Source: Planctomycetota bacterium
GTDB lineage: Bacteria > Planctomycetota > UBA8108 > UBA1146
NCBI GenBank assembly: GCA_014240375.1
Contig: JAAZXB010000013.1
Location: 1-64,000 of the forward strand
DNA length: 64,000 nucleotides
Reading direction: 5' to 3'
This document shows, piece by piece, positions 27,093 to 35,671 of this stretch (position 1 is its first letter; the number at the start of each line of letters is the position of its first letter). Position numbers and translations under genes: made by a program. Below the pieces are notes generated by a model, which saw only the letters and a program-made list of their open reading frames with translations, did no database searches and was not told where the DNA came from.

Positions 27093-27767
27093 ATGAAAAA
27101 ATTGATCGTGTTACTCAGTGGATTGTGGGTTCTCACTGCACTAGGGGCAGAGGCGCCGACACGTCGCCCGCTCGACCTTCCGTCGGGAGGATCGCGACAG
27201 TCGATGGAAGACCAAGAAGAGATTGCCGAGATCATCCACTTCTACGGGCATCACTACGAGGCCGATGCATTCCTGTTCGTCATCGATCGCAGTGGATCGA
27301 TGAGTACCGGCGGCAAGTGGGGCACCCTGCTCCAGGAGATGGTCACCGCCATTCAAAGCCTCTCCAGCAATGCAGAACTGGGGATTGTCGCCTTTTCCAC
27401 TCCGATCGTGCCGTGGAACGAGCAGATGGTCGACTCCGGTCCCGATGCCCGTGCGCTCGCCATCACCTTCCTCTCAGAACTGCAACCGATGGGGGCGACC
27501 TGTATCTCCCTCGGAGTCAATGCAGGACTGCAAATCCTCCGCACCTCGTTGAAAGAGATCGACTCTCGCAGATTGATTCTGATCGGTGATGGAGGACAGT
27601 TTTGCGCCGGCAATAACGATGCCGAGATGGTGGTGGCGGAGATTGTCACGGGGAACTGGGATATGCATCGCATCGACACCATCTTCCTCGGTAACTACGC
27701 CTCAGGAATCGAACTGTTCAGTTCCATCGCCCAGGAGAATGGTGGGCAGATGCGGATCGTACAGTAG
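27093..27767 (+). CDS. exported von Willebrand factor A protein, copy 1
   Basis: A 224-residue protein starting at MKKLIVLLSG, a signal peptide cleaved near LGAEA. A conserved RRPLDLPSGG segment follows, then a VWA domain from about residue 65, with MIDAS motif DRSGSM, and a later GATCIS loop and LIGDGG segment. VWA domains bind metal and protein partners. The product shares the whole layout with the gene at 28360, including the final (M/F)RIVQ. No pore or peptidase partner is adjacent; role unknown. Confidence 0.8.
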   Translation: MKKLIVLLSGLWVLTALGAEAPTRRPLDLPSGGSRQSMEDQEEIAEIIHFYGHHYEADAFLFVIDRSGSMSTGGKWGTLLQEMVTAIQSLSSNAELGIVAFSTPIVPWNEQMVDSGPDARALAITFLSELQPMGATCISLGVNAGLQILRTSLKEIDSRRLILIGDGGQFCAGNNDAEMVVAEIVTGNWDMHRIDTIFLGNYASGIELFSSIAQENGGQMRIVQ

Positions 27768-27942
27768 CCCAGTGAACCCGCAACTTCTCCCACCCAGGGG
27801 GTGGAGCAAGACCAGGGGATAGCCCGCTCATATCTCCCCTTGCATGGGTGAATCAGTGCCACACACGTGATATACGTAGGCCGGGCGATCGGAGCTCTTA
27901 CCGGTTGCGATGCAACAGTCTAGGGCTGGAATCGGAGACACG

Positions 27943-28182
27943 ATGATGGAATGGTGGATTCATTGTTTGGTCTGGAGATGGCATCCGATGAAATTCGTCG
28001 GGGCACTACTCCTCTTGACCGTCTTCAGTAATCTCAATGGGACCTACGAAGCTGAGTTCTTTTTCGCTTCCTCCGAGCCGTTCACAAGAGAAGGGCACGC
28101 GTTGCTGCGCCTTCTCCTCGGGCTCTATTGCTTCATCCACTGGTACAAGGCCGACGTTGGACCGGCGAAGGGTCCTCACTGA
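27943..28182 (+). CDS. small hydrophobic protein between VWA genes
   Basis: A possible 79-residue protein from ATG 27943 with GGAGACAC upstream. It has two hydrophobic stretches (FVGALLLLTVF and LLRLLLGLYCFIHW) that could span the membrane. No family is recognised. Support is position between two paralogues and plausible composition only. Confidence 0.4.
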   Translation: MMEWWIHCLVWRWHPMKFVGALLLLTVFSNLNGTYEAEFFFASSEPFTREGHALLRLLLGLYCFIHWYKADVGPAKGPH

Positions 28183-28359
28183 CTTGTCGATCTCGAAACG
28201 GCTGCGGATCGCTGCGCTCGCGCTGCACTTTCTACCGCCGGGAACCAGAAGGATGGCAAAGCCGTTGATGGGATGGAGTGACCGAGGACCGGCTGCCCCA
28301 GCTGTGGAACCGGTCCGACGGGAGAAAGAAATCTGTCCGCCTGGTGAGTGAGTGGCACG

Positions 28360-29052
28360 ATGAGAGTGCTGGTACTGTTCCTTCCCTGTGTCGTATTGCT
28401 GGCACTGGTACTGACTCTGGTCGGTGCCGACAATCCGCAACGACGCCCCCTCGATCTTCCCTCCGGTGGTGGAGCCGATGCTCCTACCGAAGAAGAAGAC
28501 ATCCCCGAATCGATCCAGTTCTACGGCCGCATCTACGAGGGGGAAGCGTTCATGTTTGTGGTCGATTTTAGCGGGTCGATGGGTCGAGCCGATGGCGACA
28601 AGTGGAATGACCTGTTGCACGAACTGGTGATGGCCATCGATGAGCTGTCGTCAGAGGCGGAACTGGGCCTGCTCGCCTTCTCCGACAGGATCGAGATCTG
28701 GAATCCCGAGATGATCGCTGCCGAGCTCAATGCCTGTATTTCGGCAAAAGAGTTCCTCGGCCAACTGGTCCCCGGTGGTACCACCTGCATCTCGACTGGA
28801 GTGGTTGCGGGACTGAAAATCTTGCGCACCTCGACGGTGGATATTGAATCGAGGAGATTGATCCTGATCGGAGATGGGGCTCACTACTGCCAGGGACAAT
28901 CGGATTCGGAACCGGTGGAGCAGGATATCCATCATGGCAACTGGGATCGGCACCACATCGACACCGTTTTCATCGGCTCCTGGCAGAAGGGGATCGATCT
29001 CTTCACCCACATCGCACGCCAGAACAGGGGCCAGTTTCGCATCGTGCAGTGA
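28360..29052 (+). CDS. exported von Willebrand factor A protein, copy 2
   Basis: A 230-residue paralogue of the gene at 27093. The signal peptide MRVLVLFLPCVVLLALVL is followed by RRPLDLPSGG, and the VWA domain has MIDAS motif DFSGSM, GGTTCIS and LIGDGAHYC. The C-terminus FRIVQ matches copy 1. Internal similarity is high throughout, pointing to tandem duplication followed by divergence. An in-frame GTG at 28348 is an alternative start. Confidence 0.82.
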   Translation: MRVLVLFLPCVVLLALVLTLVGADNPQRRPLDLPSGGGADAPTEEEDIPESIQFYGRIYEGEAFMFVVDFSGSMGRADGDKWNDLLHELVMAIDELSSEAELGLLAFSDRIEIWNPEMIAAELNACISAKEFLGQLVPGGTTCISTGVVAGLKILRTSTVDIESRRLILIGDGAHYCQGQSDSEPVEQDIHHGNWDRHHIDTVFIGSWQKGIDLFTHIARQNRGQFRIVQ

Positions 29053-29115
29053 GACGTGCCGCGACCCGCGAGTCGAGAACGGAAGCCGATTCGGTTTACA
29101 GGAAAGGATGCATCG

Positions 29116-29394
29116 ATGATCCAGCAGTCGAAGACGGCTGAACGAGGCGACGATCCGTGGCGAAACGAGATGAAAGACACCTTCCAGGAGGGAGACACGG
29201 TACACCGCCATCGAAGAGTGTATCCGTGGCTGCTCTGCTCCCTGGTGCTGCTGGCATTCGCGGTAGGATACATCTCTGCCGCATCCCAGCAGCCCGCCGT
29301 GGCGCTCGCGGGGCCATTGGTTGTCCCCGAAACACAGTCGTATCTGAATCACAGTCCAACCCGAGATGGAAATGACCCCCCGCCACGGTGGTGA
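29116..29394 (+). CDS. small single-pass membrane protein
   Basis: A 92-residue protein from ATG 29116 with GGAAAGG nine bases upstream. A charged N-terminal half is followed by one transmembrane helix (WLLCSLVLLAFAVGYI) and a short tail. The stop codon lies inside a G/C-rich hairpin. No family recognised. It may belong to the VWA gene group. Confidence 0.5.
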   Translation: MIQQSKTAERGDDPWRNEMKDTFQEGDTVHRHRRVYPWLLCSLVLLAFAVGYISAASQQPAVALAGPLVVPETQSYLNHSPTRDGNDPPPRW

Positions 29395-29403
29395 CGGGGG
29401 GTC
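29374..29403. terminator. bidirectional hairpin between small ORF and tRNA-Phe
   Basis: GACCCCCCG pairs with CGGGGGGTC around a 12-nt loop. It overlaps the stop of the plus-strand small gene and lies 14 bp past the 3' end of tRNA-Phe. No strong T-run on either side. Confidence 0.6.
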
Positions 29404-29416
29404 GTTGCTGATTCAG

Positions 29417-29492
29417 TGGTGGCCAGGCGCGGATTCGAACCGCGGACACCTGCATTTTCAGTGCAGTGCTCTACCAACTGAGCTACCTGGCC
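29417..29492 (-). tRNA. tRNA-Phe (GAA)
   Basis: A 76-nt tRNA including encoded CCA. The acceptor stem is GGCCAGG/CCTGGCC, the anticodon stem CTGCA/TGCAG encloses CTGAAAA, giving anticodon GAA, and the T arm is CGCGG-TTCGAAT-CCGCG. Located just upstream of rpsT's 3' end on the same strand. Confidence 0.97.
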
Positions 29493-29536
29493 GCAAGGAT
29501 TTCCTGGATCGGTGATCTCGGATCTCGCGGAGGAGT

Positions 29537-29809
29537 CTAGGCGGAACTGCTCAGTTTGGCAAGGTGACGATGGATCTGGGCTTTGCGGCGTCCCACCGTG
29601 TTCTTGTGCATGGTGCCCGCCTTGGCGGCGCGATCCAGTTTCGACTGGATCTCCTTCGCCATCTGCACTGCCTTGTCGGATTCGCCCGCCTCGATCGCAG
29701 CCAACACGCTTTTGGTCATGGTGCGAATCTCGGACTTCTTCATCCGGTTACGGAGATTGCGCTTGACGTCCTGACGCAGTCTTTTTTCAGTCGACTTGTT
29801 ATTCGGCAT
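29537..29809 (-). CDS. rpsT: 30S ribosomal protein S20
   Basis: A 90-residue, strongly basic protein binding the 16S rRNA. It begins MPNNKSTEKRLRQDVKRN and contains RNRMKKSEIRTMTKSV and GTMHKNTVGRRKAQI, all matching S20. It is read toward tRNA-Phe, with which it may share a transcript. Confidence 0.96.
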   Translation of the reverse strand: MPNNKSTEKRLRQDVKRNLRNRMKKSEIRTMTKSVLAAIEAGESDKAVQMAKEIQSKLDRAAKAGTMHKNTVGRRKAQIHRHLAKLSSSA

Positions 29810-29834
29810 TTTCCTCTTCCTTCCTGCAGTCGTT

Positions 29835-31217
29835 CTACAGAGCGCTGCGGATTTCGGTCACCAGTTGAGAGACATCACGGAAAGAGATGTCAACCGACAT
29901 GATTTCTTCCAGGTAGTGGAGAGCTTTGTCTTTCTCTCCTTTTTTCATGTGTGCCAGGGCCAGATCATACCGTACGGATTTGGCAGCGTCGCTGTCACTT
30001 TCGCTGATCTGATCCATTGCGGCGCTATATTCTTTGATGGCGAGATCGTGCAGGTCCTTGTTGAAAAAGGCTTTTCCGATCATGTAAGTCGACCCTGTGA
30101 CAAATTTCGGGTCCTTGCGGGAGTTCTGGAACTGACCGATCGCCTCGTCCCAGCGCTCGGCTTTCAGCAGTAATTCTCCGTACTGGAATTTCAACCCGAA
30201 GTCTGTCGGGTGGTCGGCGACACGGCGGGCGTAGTCTTCCATCATGAAATCGTTTTGCTCCACCATGGCCTGCTCCATCTCGGTCCGGGCCTGCTCATCG
30301 CCCGCTTCCGACTTCTGGCGCAGTTTCTCGATCCGGTCGACGAATATCGCTTCCGTCAAGGAACCGAGTTTGTCCGCGGCATACATATCCTGCGAGTTGA
30401 CTTCGAGCGCCTTTTCGTAGGAGGTACGTGCCTCGTCAAAGTTCCGTGCTTTCACCTGCATGTCACCAAGGTCGCGCCATAGCCTTGAATTCTCGGGATC
30501 TGCCTCGGCTTTTTCCCGCGCGATATCGGTCGCACTGCGAGCGTCTTCTGCGGTCCGGATGATGGAAGATGCGGCCTCCAACTTGGCGGAATCCTCTTCA
30601 CTCTTGAGCATGTCGCGGAAGGATCCGTCTCCCTCTTTCTTGCGCTCCTCGGTCTTGAACAACATCTGTGCAGCAGAGAGATTGCGAATCGCCTTGCCCG
30701 CCTCGGCATCTTGCGGCGCCGCAGCGCGAACTCGCTCCCAGCAACTGATCGCCTCATCGAGATCCTTCTGCTGCTCGTAAATGCGGCCCAGCGCTTTCCA
30801 TGCATCGGTGTTGCCGCTATCCGATTCCGTCACTTCGGTGTAGGCCTGCCTGGCACTGGAGATGCGATCGGTGTTGAGGAACGCCTCGGCGAGCTGGAAC
30901 AACTGGCTGGCAGACTGAGGTGCGACACAGAGGAACTTCTCCAGTTCGATGATCTGTTCCTCGTACTTCTTCTGCATGCCGAGTTTCTTGATGCCGAGTA
31001 GTAGGCCACCATTCTTGAACATCGCCCCGGCACCACCGGCGGTGTTGCCACCCTTGTCATGGATGCGGCGAATCTGTGCCTGGCGAAGGCGCTGACGCTC
31101 CTCGACCCGGTCCGGATCGATCTGCAAGCCTTGTTGGTACAGTTCGATGGCGTAGTCATAGTTCCGCTTCTTGAGTGCCTGATCAGCCTTCGAGAAGAAG
31201 TTGTCTGCTGCTGCCAT
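29835..31217 (-). CDS. tetratricopeptide repeat protein
   Basis: A 460-residue helical protein. The ATG at 31217 (MAAADNFFSKADQALKKRN) is chosen because GGAG sits nine bases upstream. At least six TPR-like repeats are visible, for example NYDYAIELYQQGLQIDP, NTDAWKALGRIYEQQKDL, NSRLWRDLGDMQVKA and NFDEARTSYEKALEVN. No signal peptide, so it is likely cytoplasmic and protein-binding. It lies 25 bp upstream of rpsT on the same strand. Confidence 0.8.
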   Translation of the reverse strand: MAAADNFFSKADQALKKRNYDYAIELYQQGLQIDPDRVEERQRLRQAQIRRIHDKGGNTAGGAGAMFKNGGLLLGIKKLGMQKKYEEQIIELEKFLCVAPQSASQLFQLAEAFLNTDRISSARQAYTEVTESDSGNTDAWKALGRIYEQQKDLDEAISCWERVRAAAPQDAEAGKAIRNLSAAQMLFKTEERKKEGDGSFRDMLKSEEDSAKLEAASSIIRTAEDARSATDIAREKAEADPENSRLWRDLGDMQVKARNFDEARTSYEKALEVNSQDMYAADKLGSLTEAIFVDRIEKLRQKSEAGDEQARTEMEQAMVEQNDFMMEDYARRVADHPTDFGLKFQYGELLLKAERWDEAIGQFQNSRKDPKFVTGSTYMIGKAFFNKDLHDLAIKEYSAAMDQISESDSDAAKSVRYDLALAHMKKGEKDKALHYLEEIMSVDISFRDVSQLVTEIRSAL

Positions 31218-31573
31218 GTCGCTCATCTCCGTAGATTCTTCGATCCGAATAAAAAGATCCGGAATGGAAATTGCAATGTCCAAAATTGAGAGGTCTGACG
31301 ACTTCGAAGCATCGGTGACCACCCGGGGGGACTCCAGTGGAGTCGCGGCTGATTCAGGATGAATTCGAAGTGATGTTACCGTCTCCACAGCATTCCCGGT
31401 CACGGCCCCTGGGGGTTGTTCCCGGAAACCCCGGAGGGTACCCGCGAGGTCCAGTATGGTCAACATCTCCGGACTGGATTTACACTTGGGGCTCTGGTCC
31501 GGATCGTGCCTGACTGCTACGATCCGCCACGGCGATCTCGTTCAATTTCGACCTCGATGGCCAGGGAGGGCCC
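31218..31573. other. divergent intergenic region between TPR gene and def
   Basis: About 355 bases presumably holding promoters for both sides. The minus-strand frame of the TPR gene stays open through it, but composition and the position of the ribosome binding site argue that it is non-coding. I see no convincing promoter pair. Confidence 0.5.
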
Positions 31574-32158
31574 TTGACGACACCTAATCGCTCTTCACCC
31601 GATCCAGCCTCTGAGATCCCCGATGCCGGTGACCTTCGGTTGCGATATTACCCCGATCCGGTTCTGGCCCAGCGTTGTCGTCCTCTGGGAGCCCCCGGTG
31701 CGGCGGCCCAGGCCTGCATCCAGCGCATGCTCGAACTGATGTACGAGCACCAGGGGATCGGGTTAGCGGCACCGCAGGTCGGTTGGAATGCACGAGTGTT
31801 CGTTGCCAATGTCGATCCCGATCGATCCTCGACCGACGCCGAGAGAGTCTTCATCGATCCTCAGGTCGAATCACTGGCGGATTCGCTCGAAGTGGCGGAG
31901 GAGGGGTGTCTCAGCCTGCCAGGGATTCGCCTCGATGTGGAACGCGCCCGGTCGGTACGGGTCCGGGCACTGGGATTCGATGGCGAGCCGTTTGAACTCG
32001 AGACGGGTGATCTGCTGGCCCGATGCATCCAGCATGAGACGGATCACATCGATGGCATCCTGATCACTGCGAGAGTCTCGACCCTGCAACGCATTGCGAT
32101 TCGGTCCGATCTTCGCGAGTTGAAGTCGCAGTGGGATGAGCAGGAGGGGCGCTCTTGA
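31574..32158 (+). CDS. def: peptide deformylase
   Basis: A 194-residue metalloenzyme removing the formyl group from new proteins. TTG at 31574 follows GGGAGGG. The three motifs are present: GIGLAAPQVG (61-70), EEGCLSLPG with metal ligand C112, and HETDH (154-158). The 20-residue N-terminal extension before LRLRYYPDPVL is unusual but not unique. The stop overlaps the ribF start by 4 bases. Confidence 0.95.
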   Translation: MTTPNRSSPDPASEIPDAGDLRLRYYPDPVLAQRCRPLGAPGAAAQACIQRMLELMYEHQGIGLAAPQVGWNARVFVANVDPDRSSTDAERVFIDPQVESLADSLEVAEEGCLSLPGIRLDVERARSVRVRALGFDGEPFELETGDLLARCIQHETDHIDGILITARVSTLQRIAIRSDLRELKSQWDEQEGRS

Positions 32159-33222
32159 AGATCCTTCGCGGTCTCCAGGCGCTGTCCGATGATCCACCTC
32201 GGCGTCCGGTGTGCACCATCGGCTTCTTCGATGGCTTTCATCGTGGACATGCCTCGCTGATGAATGATCTCTTGCGATGGAGTGAAGAACTCTCGGGAAC
32301 CTCGACGGTGATCACTTTCTCCACTCATCCGAAACAGGTGGTACTGGGTAGCGCGCCGGCAGTGCTCACTCCACTGGAACGCAGACTCGAATTGATCGAA
32401 GCGATGGGGATCGACACCGTTCTGGTCTTGCCCTTCGACGAGCAATTTTCTCGTATCAGTCCAGAACAGTTCATTCGCGAGGTGCTGGTGGGGGCTCTTG
32501 CCACCGAGCATCTGCTGATGGGCTTCGACTCGGCATTTGGCCAGGGGGCGAAGGGGACCGCCCAGTACCTTCAACAGATTCCCGATCTTCCCCTCGAGGT
32601 ACGACTTTCCCCACCCCTGATGATGGAGGGGGAAGCGGTCAGTTCCTCGGTAGTGCGTTCGACCCTCGAGGAGGGGGATCTGACCCGTGCTCAGCGGCTG
32701 CTGGGGAGACCTTTCTCCCTTCGAGGTGAGGTGATCGTGGGGGATCGGCGCGGCGCTTCCATCGGCTTTCCCACCGCCAACCTTGACCCCGGACCGGTTC
32801 TGGTACCCCCGGTGGGGGTCTATCTCGGTTCAGTGATTCTCGGCTCATCGATTCTTGGCTCATCGATTCTAGGCACATCGATTCTTGGCACATCGAAGAG
32901 CACCGGTGAGGTGGCCGCGAGCGACAACCAATCGAACAGTTGGCCGGCAGCGATCAACATCGGGCGGCGTCCCACTTTCGGGACCCCGGAAGCGCCGGAG
33001 GGTACCCCCTTTGATCCGCAACTCGATCGACTCGAGGCTCACCTCGATGGCTTCGAAGGAGATCTCTACGGACAGATCATCACCGTCGAGTTGCATCGGC
33101 GGCTCCGGGGGGAGCGGCGCTTCGAATCGCTCGATGCGCTGCGTCGACAGATTGTTCGAGATGTGGAATCGCTCAGGGACTGGTGGCAAGTTCGCGGTGC
33201 CGATGGAGCGACCGAACTCTAA
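32155..33222 (+). CDS. ribF: bifunctional riboflavin kinase / FAD synthetase with repeat insert
   Basis: A 355-residue enzyme making FMN and FAD. TTG at 32155 overlaps the def stop (TTGA). The adenylyltransferase domain has GFFDGFHRGH (23-32) and later SSSVVRSTLEEGD. The flavokinase domain has GRPFSLRGEV and GASIGFPTANL. Between PVGVYLG and WPAAINIGRRPTFG a low-complexity insert of five-residue repeats (SSILG, TSILG) followed by a Ser/Asn-rich stretch enlarges a surface loop; it comes from a 15-bp tandem repeat. Other conserved motifs look intact, so it is presumably functional. Confidence 0.93.
   Translation: MKILRGLQALSDDPPRRPVCTIGFFDGFHRGHASLMNDLLRWSEELSGTSTVITFSTHPKQVVLGSAPAVLTPLERRLELIEAMGIDTVLVLPFDEQFSRISPEQFIREVLVGALATEHLLMGFDSAFGQGAKGTAQYLQQIPDLPLEVRLSPPLMMEGEAVSSSVVRSTLEEGDLTRAQRLLGRPFSLRGEVIVGDRRGASIGFPTANLDPGPVLVPPVGVYLGSVILGSSILGSSILGTSILGTSKSTGEVAASDNQSNSWPAAINIGRRPTFGTPEAPEGTPFDPQLDRLEAHLDGFEGDLYGQIITVELHRRLRGERRFESLDALRRQIVRDVESLRDWWQVRGADGATEL
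32830..32889 (+). repeat. four 15-bp in-frame repeats inside ribF
   Basis: Four 15-bp units (TCATCGATTCTTGGC and close variants) plus a partial fifth encode SVILG, SSILG, SSILG, TSILG, TS from residue 226 of RibF. All changes keep the frame. Confidence 0.95.
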
Positions 33223-34001
33223 CCGTGATTCCAGTGTGGATCTCCGAAGCGTTGCTCCACTCGGCGAGCGAGTGGGCCTTGCCATTGCAGGGGCAGATCT
33301 CCTACGCTGCTCGATCCCACCTTCAATCCGAGGAGAAGACCGAGGCGATGCAACTGTTGGAGATCGTTATCCGGCTGTGCATCGAGCAGGTCGCGACGAA
33401 GGCTAGCCTCGATCAGCACCCGGCCCTGTCGAAATGCGAGAGCGATTCCTCCCGCCTTGATCGATCCCTCGGTCCCTTCGACCACCACATCGCTGGGTGA
33501 TCTGCGCAGGAAACAATCGGTGATGTGCTGCATCGACGCTTCCTGTACCTCTCCGCCACGACTGGTGGCATGTCCCTCGAACAGGCGAGCGAGCAGCAAT
33601 GAGATGCGGTGGGCGACTGCAGTCGGCCGGCGGTGGGGGAAGACAGGGGAAGGACAATCGCCAGCGATGGCGATGGTCAAGTCTTCACCGTGGAGGATGG
33701 CACCACCACCAGTCGCTCTTCGCACCGCCGCGAGGGTGTCGGGAGGTGGCTCCACTGCCCCAGCGGGATGGATCGGGGGAAATGAGGATCGTTCGCCGGA
33801 ACAGGACTCTGGCCACGGCTGGAAGCGACCGAGGGTCACCACTGGCTGTCGCCAACCCGTCAATCGGAGGAACCAGCCCGGTTGATCGAGTAACAGATCA
33901 TCGAGGGCCATATTCTCCGCTGCCGACAGGGGGCCTGGCACGACCAGATGAAAGGAACTCTCGCTGCGAGGGGCAGTTTGCAGCGGAGTCGATTTCTGCA
34001 C
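33219..34001 (-). CDS. lipoate-protein ligase / octanoyltransferase-like protein
   Basis: A roughly 260-residue BPL/LplA/LipB-fold protein; the GTG at 34001 is a likely start because it lies 5 bp after the gcvH stop, but others are possible. The fold signature RRATGGGAILHGEDLTIAIA (in parts: RATGGGAILH) and an early ENMALDDLLL helix are clear. The usual GxK(I)xGxAQ lysine motif is altered to GSIKAGGIALAF, so whether it uses lipoate, octanoyl-ACP or transfers from another protein cannot be decided. Its place next to gcvH suggests that it lipoylates GcvH. Confidence 0.75.
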   Translation of the reverse strand: MQKSTPLQTAPRSESSFHLVVPGPLSAAENMALDDLLLDQPGWFLRLTGWRQPVVTLGRFQPWPESCSGERSSFPPIHPAGAVEPPPDTLAAVRRATGGGAILHGEDLTIAIAGDCPSPVFPHRRPTAVAHRISLLLARLFEGHATSRGGEVQEASMQHITDCFLRRSPSDVVVEGTEGSIKAGGIALAFRQGRVLIEASLRRDLLDAQPDNDLQQLHRLGLLLGLKVGSSSVGDLPLQWQGPLARRVEQRFGDPHWNHG

Positions 34002-34006
34002 CGGAA

Positions 34007-34393
34007 TCAGGAACCGTCCAGTTGTGCCTGATAGGTCTTGTGATCGAGCAAGAGGTCGAGTCCAGAGTCGGTGGCGGGCTCGACCTTGATCAGCCACCCG
34101 TCCTCGAAGGGGGAGTCGCTGATGGCGGCCTGACTATCGATCAAGTCCTGGTTGACCTCGACCACCTTGCCGGTGACCGGAGAGTTGAGGCCGCTGACTG
34201 CCTTGACCGATTCGATCTCACCAAATTGAGTCTCGAAAATCACTTCATCCCCTTTGGCAGGGAGTTCGATGAAGACCAGTTCTCCCAGTTCCTCGGCGGC
34301 ATGCTCGGAGATCCCGACCACCACTATACCCTCGACTTGCTGGGCCCATTCATGAGAGGAAAGATACTGGCGATCAGTGGGGACATTCGACAT
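34007..34393 (-). CDS. gcvH: glycine cleavage system H protein
   Basis: A 128-residue lipoyl carrier moving the aminomethyl group between P, T and L proteins. It starts at ATG 34393 with AAGGAG upstream. The lipoylated lysine is K64 in GEIESVKAVSGLNSPVTG. Other marks are SSHEWAQ and VEVNQDLIDS, and the C-terminus continues a little past the usual GWL end. It is placed between gcvT and the lipoyl transferase. Confidence 0.94.
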   Translation of the reverse strand: MSNVPTDRQYLSSHEWAQQVEGIVVVGISEHAAEELGELVFIELPAKGDEVIFETQFGEIESVKAVSGLNSPVTGKVVEVNQDLIDSQAAISDSPFEDGWLIKVEPATDSGLDLLLDHKTYQAQLDGS

Positions 34394-34525
34394 GGTTTCA
34401 TGACTCCTTCTGGGGATCTCGACGCCGTCTATCTCGCGGATCGAGTGGGTCGATTGATCGGTGCTTCCGCGGCGAAATATGATCGAGACACCGCCGAGTT
34501 GCAAGAGGGAAGTGGCAGGCTTCTG

Positions 34526-35641
34526 TCACTCGCTGTGGGCCGTTTCAGCGGTTCGGCGGTAGAAAGGCAAGGGATGAGGGCTCAGAGGGGCGGATTTACC
34601 CCTCAGATCGACCTCCAGCGGCGCTTCCTCGCTGACGCTGGAATCGACATATCCACAAGCGATCGGCACCCCGAGAGTCGGCGACGGCGAGCCACTGGTC
34701 ACCACTCCGACCGGTTGCGAATCGTGCAGGATGACCGCACCCTGACGCGCCGGTCGTTTACCCTCGACCACGAATCCACGCAACTGTCGCGTGGGGCCGT
34801 GGGCGACCACTTCACGCAGCGCTGGCTCACCGATGAACCCACCCTCCTTGTCGAGGGCGACACCGAAGGAGAGTCCGGCGCCGATCGGGTCCTGTTGTTC
34901 CGACAGTTCGTGACCGTAAAGCGGCATCCCTGCCTCCAGTCTCAGGGTGTCACGGCAACCGAGTCCACAGGGGATCACTTCATCGGAGAGGTGTAACAGG
35001 GCATCAAAAACTGACTCCGCCGAGCCAGAGGGGATGTAGAGCTCGAAGCCATCCTCCCCGGTGTAGCCGGTGCGTGAGATCCACCCATCGATTGGGGTTC
35101 CGGTCAGTTTCACCTGAGCACGGGAGATGCGGTAGTAACCGAGATCTGCCACGGCACGGTTGTGGGCTCGATCGATGTGTGGAGCCAGCAGTGCGCAGGC
35201 AAGAGGCCCTTGCAAGGCGACCATCGCCAGATCTTCGCTGTGATCGATCACCTTGGCGCCGACCAGACGTTCGCCAAACCAGTGCAGTAACTTCTGGCGA
35301 TTGCCGGCATTGACGACCAGCCAGAGCCGATCGGGCAGACGATAAATCAAGATGTCGTCGAGTACTCCACCTTCATCGTTACAGACCAGCGAGTAACGAA
35401 CCTGGCCCTTTTTCATGCGAGATACATCCTGGGTGACGACGCGATCGAGCGCGGCCACCGGATCATCTCCGACGATCTCGAATCGTCCCATATGGCACAG
35501 GTCGAACACTCCGGCACGCTGGCGAACGGCATGATGCTCATCGGTCAGACCGGAGTACCAGACTGGCATCTCGAAGCCACCAAACTCGACCAGTCGTGCA
35601 CCGTGACGCTGATGCGCCGCATTCAGTACCGTCTTCTTCAT
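34526..35641 (-). CDS. gcvT: glycine cleavage system T protein (aminomethyltransferase)
   Basis: A 371-residue folate-dependent enzyme. Marks include EFGGFEMPVWYSGL near 20, AGVFDLCHMGR, TQDVSRMKKGQVRYSLVCNDEGGVLDD in pieces, RTGYTGEDGFELYIPS near 205 and LRLEAGMPLYGHEL near 250. Length is normal. The gcvP genes and lpd are not in the window. A 132-bp gap separates it from gcvH. Confidence 0.94.
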   Translation of the reverse strand: MKKTVLNAAHQRHGARLVEFGGFEMPVWYSGLTDEHHAVRQRAGVFDLCHMGRFEIVGDDPVAALDRVVTQDVSRMKKGQVRYSLVCNDEGGVLDDILIYRLPDRLWLVVNAGNRQKLLHWFGERLVGAKVIDHSEDLAMVALQGPLACALLAPHIDRAHNRAVADLGYYRISRAQVKLTGTPIDGWISRTGYTGEDGFELYIPSGSAESVFDALLHLSDEVIPCGLGCRDTLRLEAGMPLYGHELSEQQDPIGAGLSFGVALDKEGGFIGEPALREVVAHGPTRQLRGFVVEGKRPARQGAVILHDSQPVGVVTSGSPSPTLGVPIACGYVDSSVSEEAPLEVDLRGKSAPLSPHPLPFYRRTAETAHSE

Positions 35642-35671
35642 CGGTTGAGCTCTCTTCGTGGGGCCTGGATT

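Noticed and set aside
34394-34525. Glycine riboswitch near gcvT/gcvH
   Set aside because: The gap between gcvT and gcvH and the 30 bp before gcvT are too short and lack the conserved aptamer pieces.
33599-34996. 465-codon plus-strand ORF across gcvH and the lipoyl transferase
   Set aside because: It is antisense to three recognised genes with intact motifs and has no protein-like hydrophobic pattern of its own.
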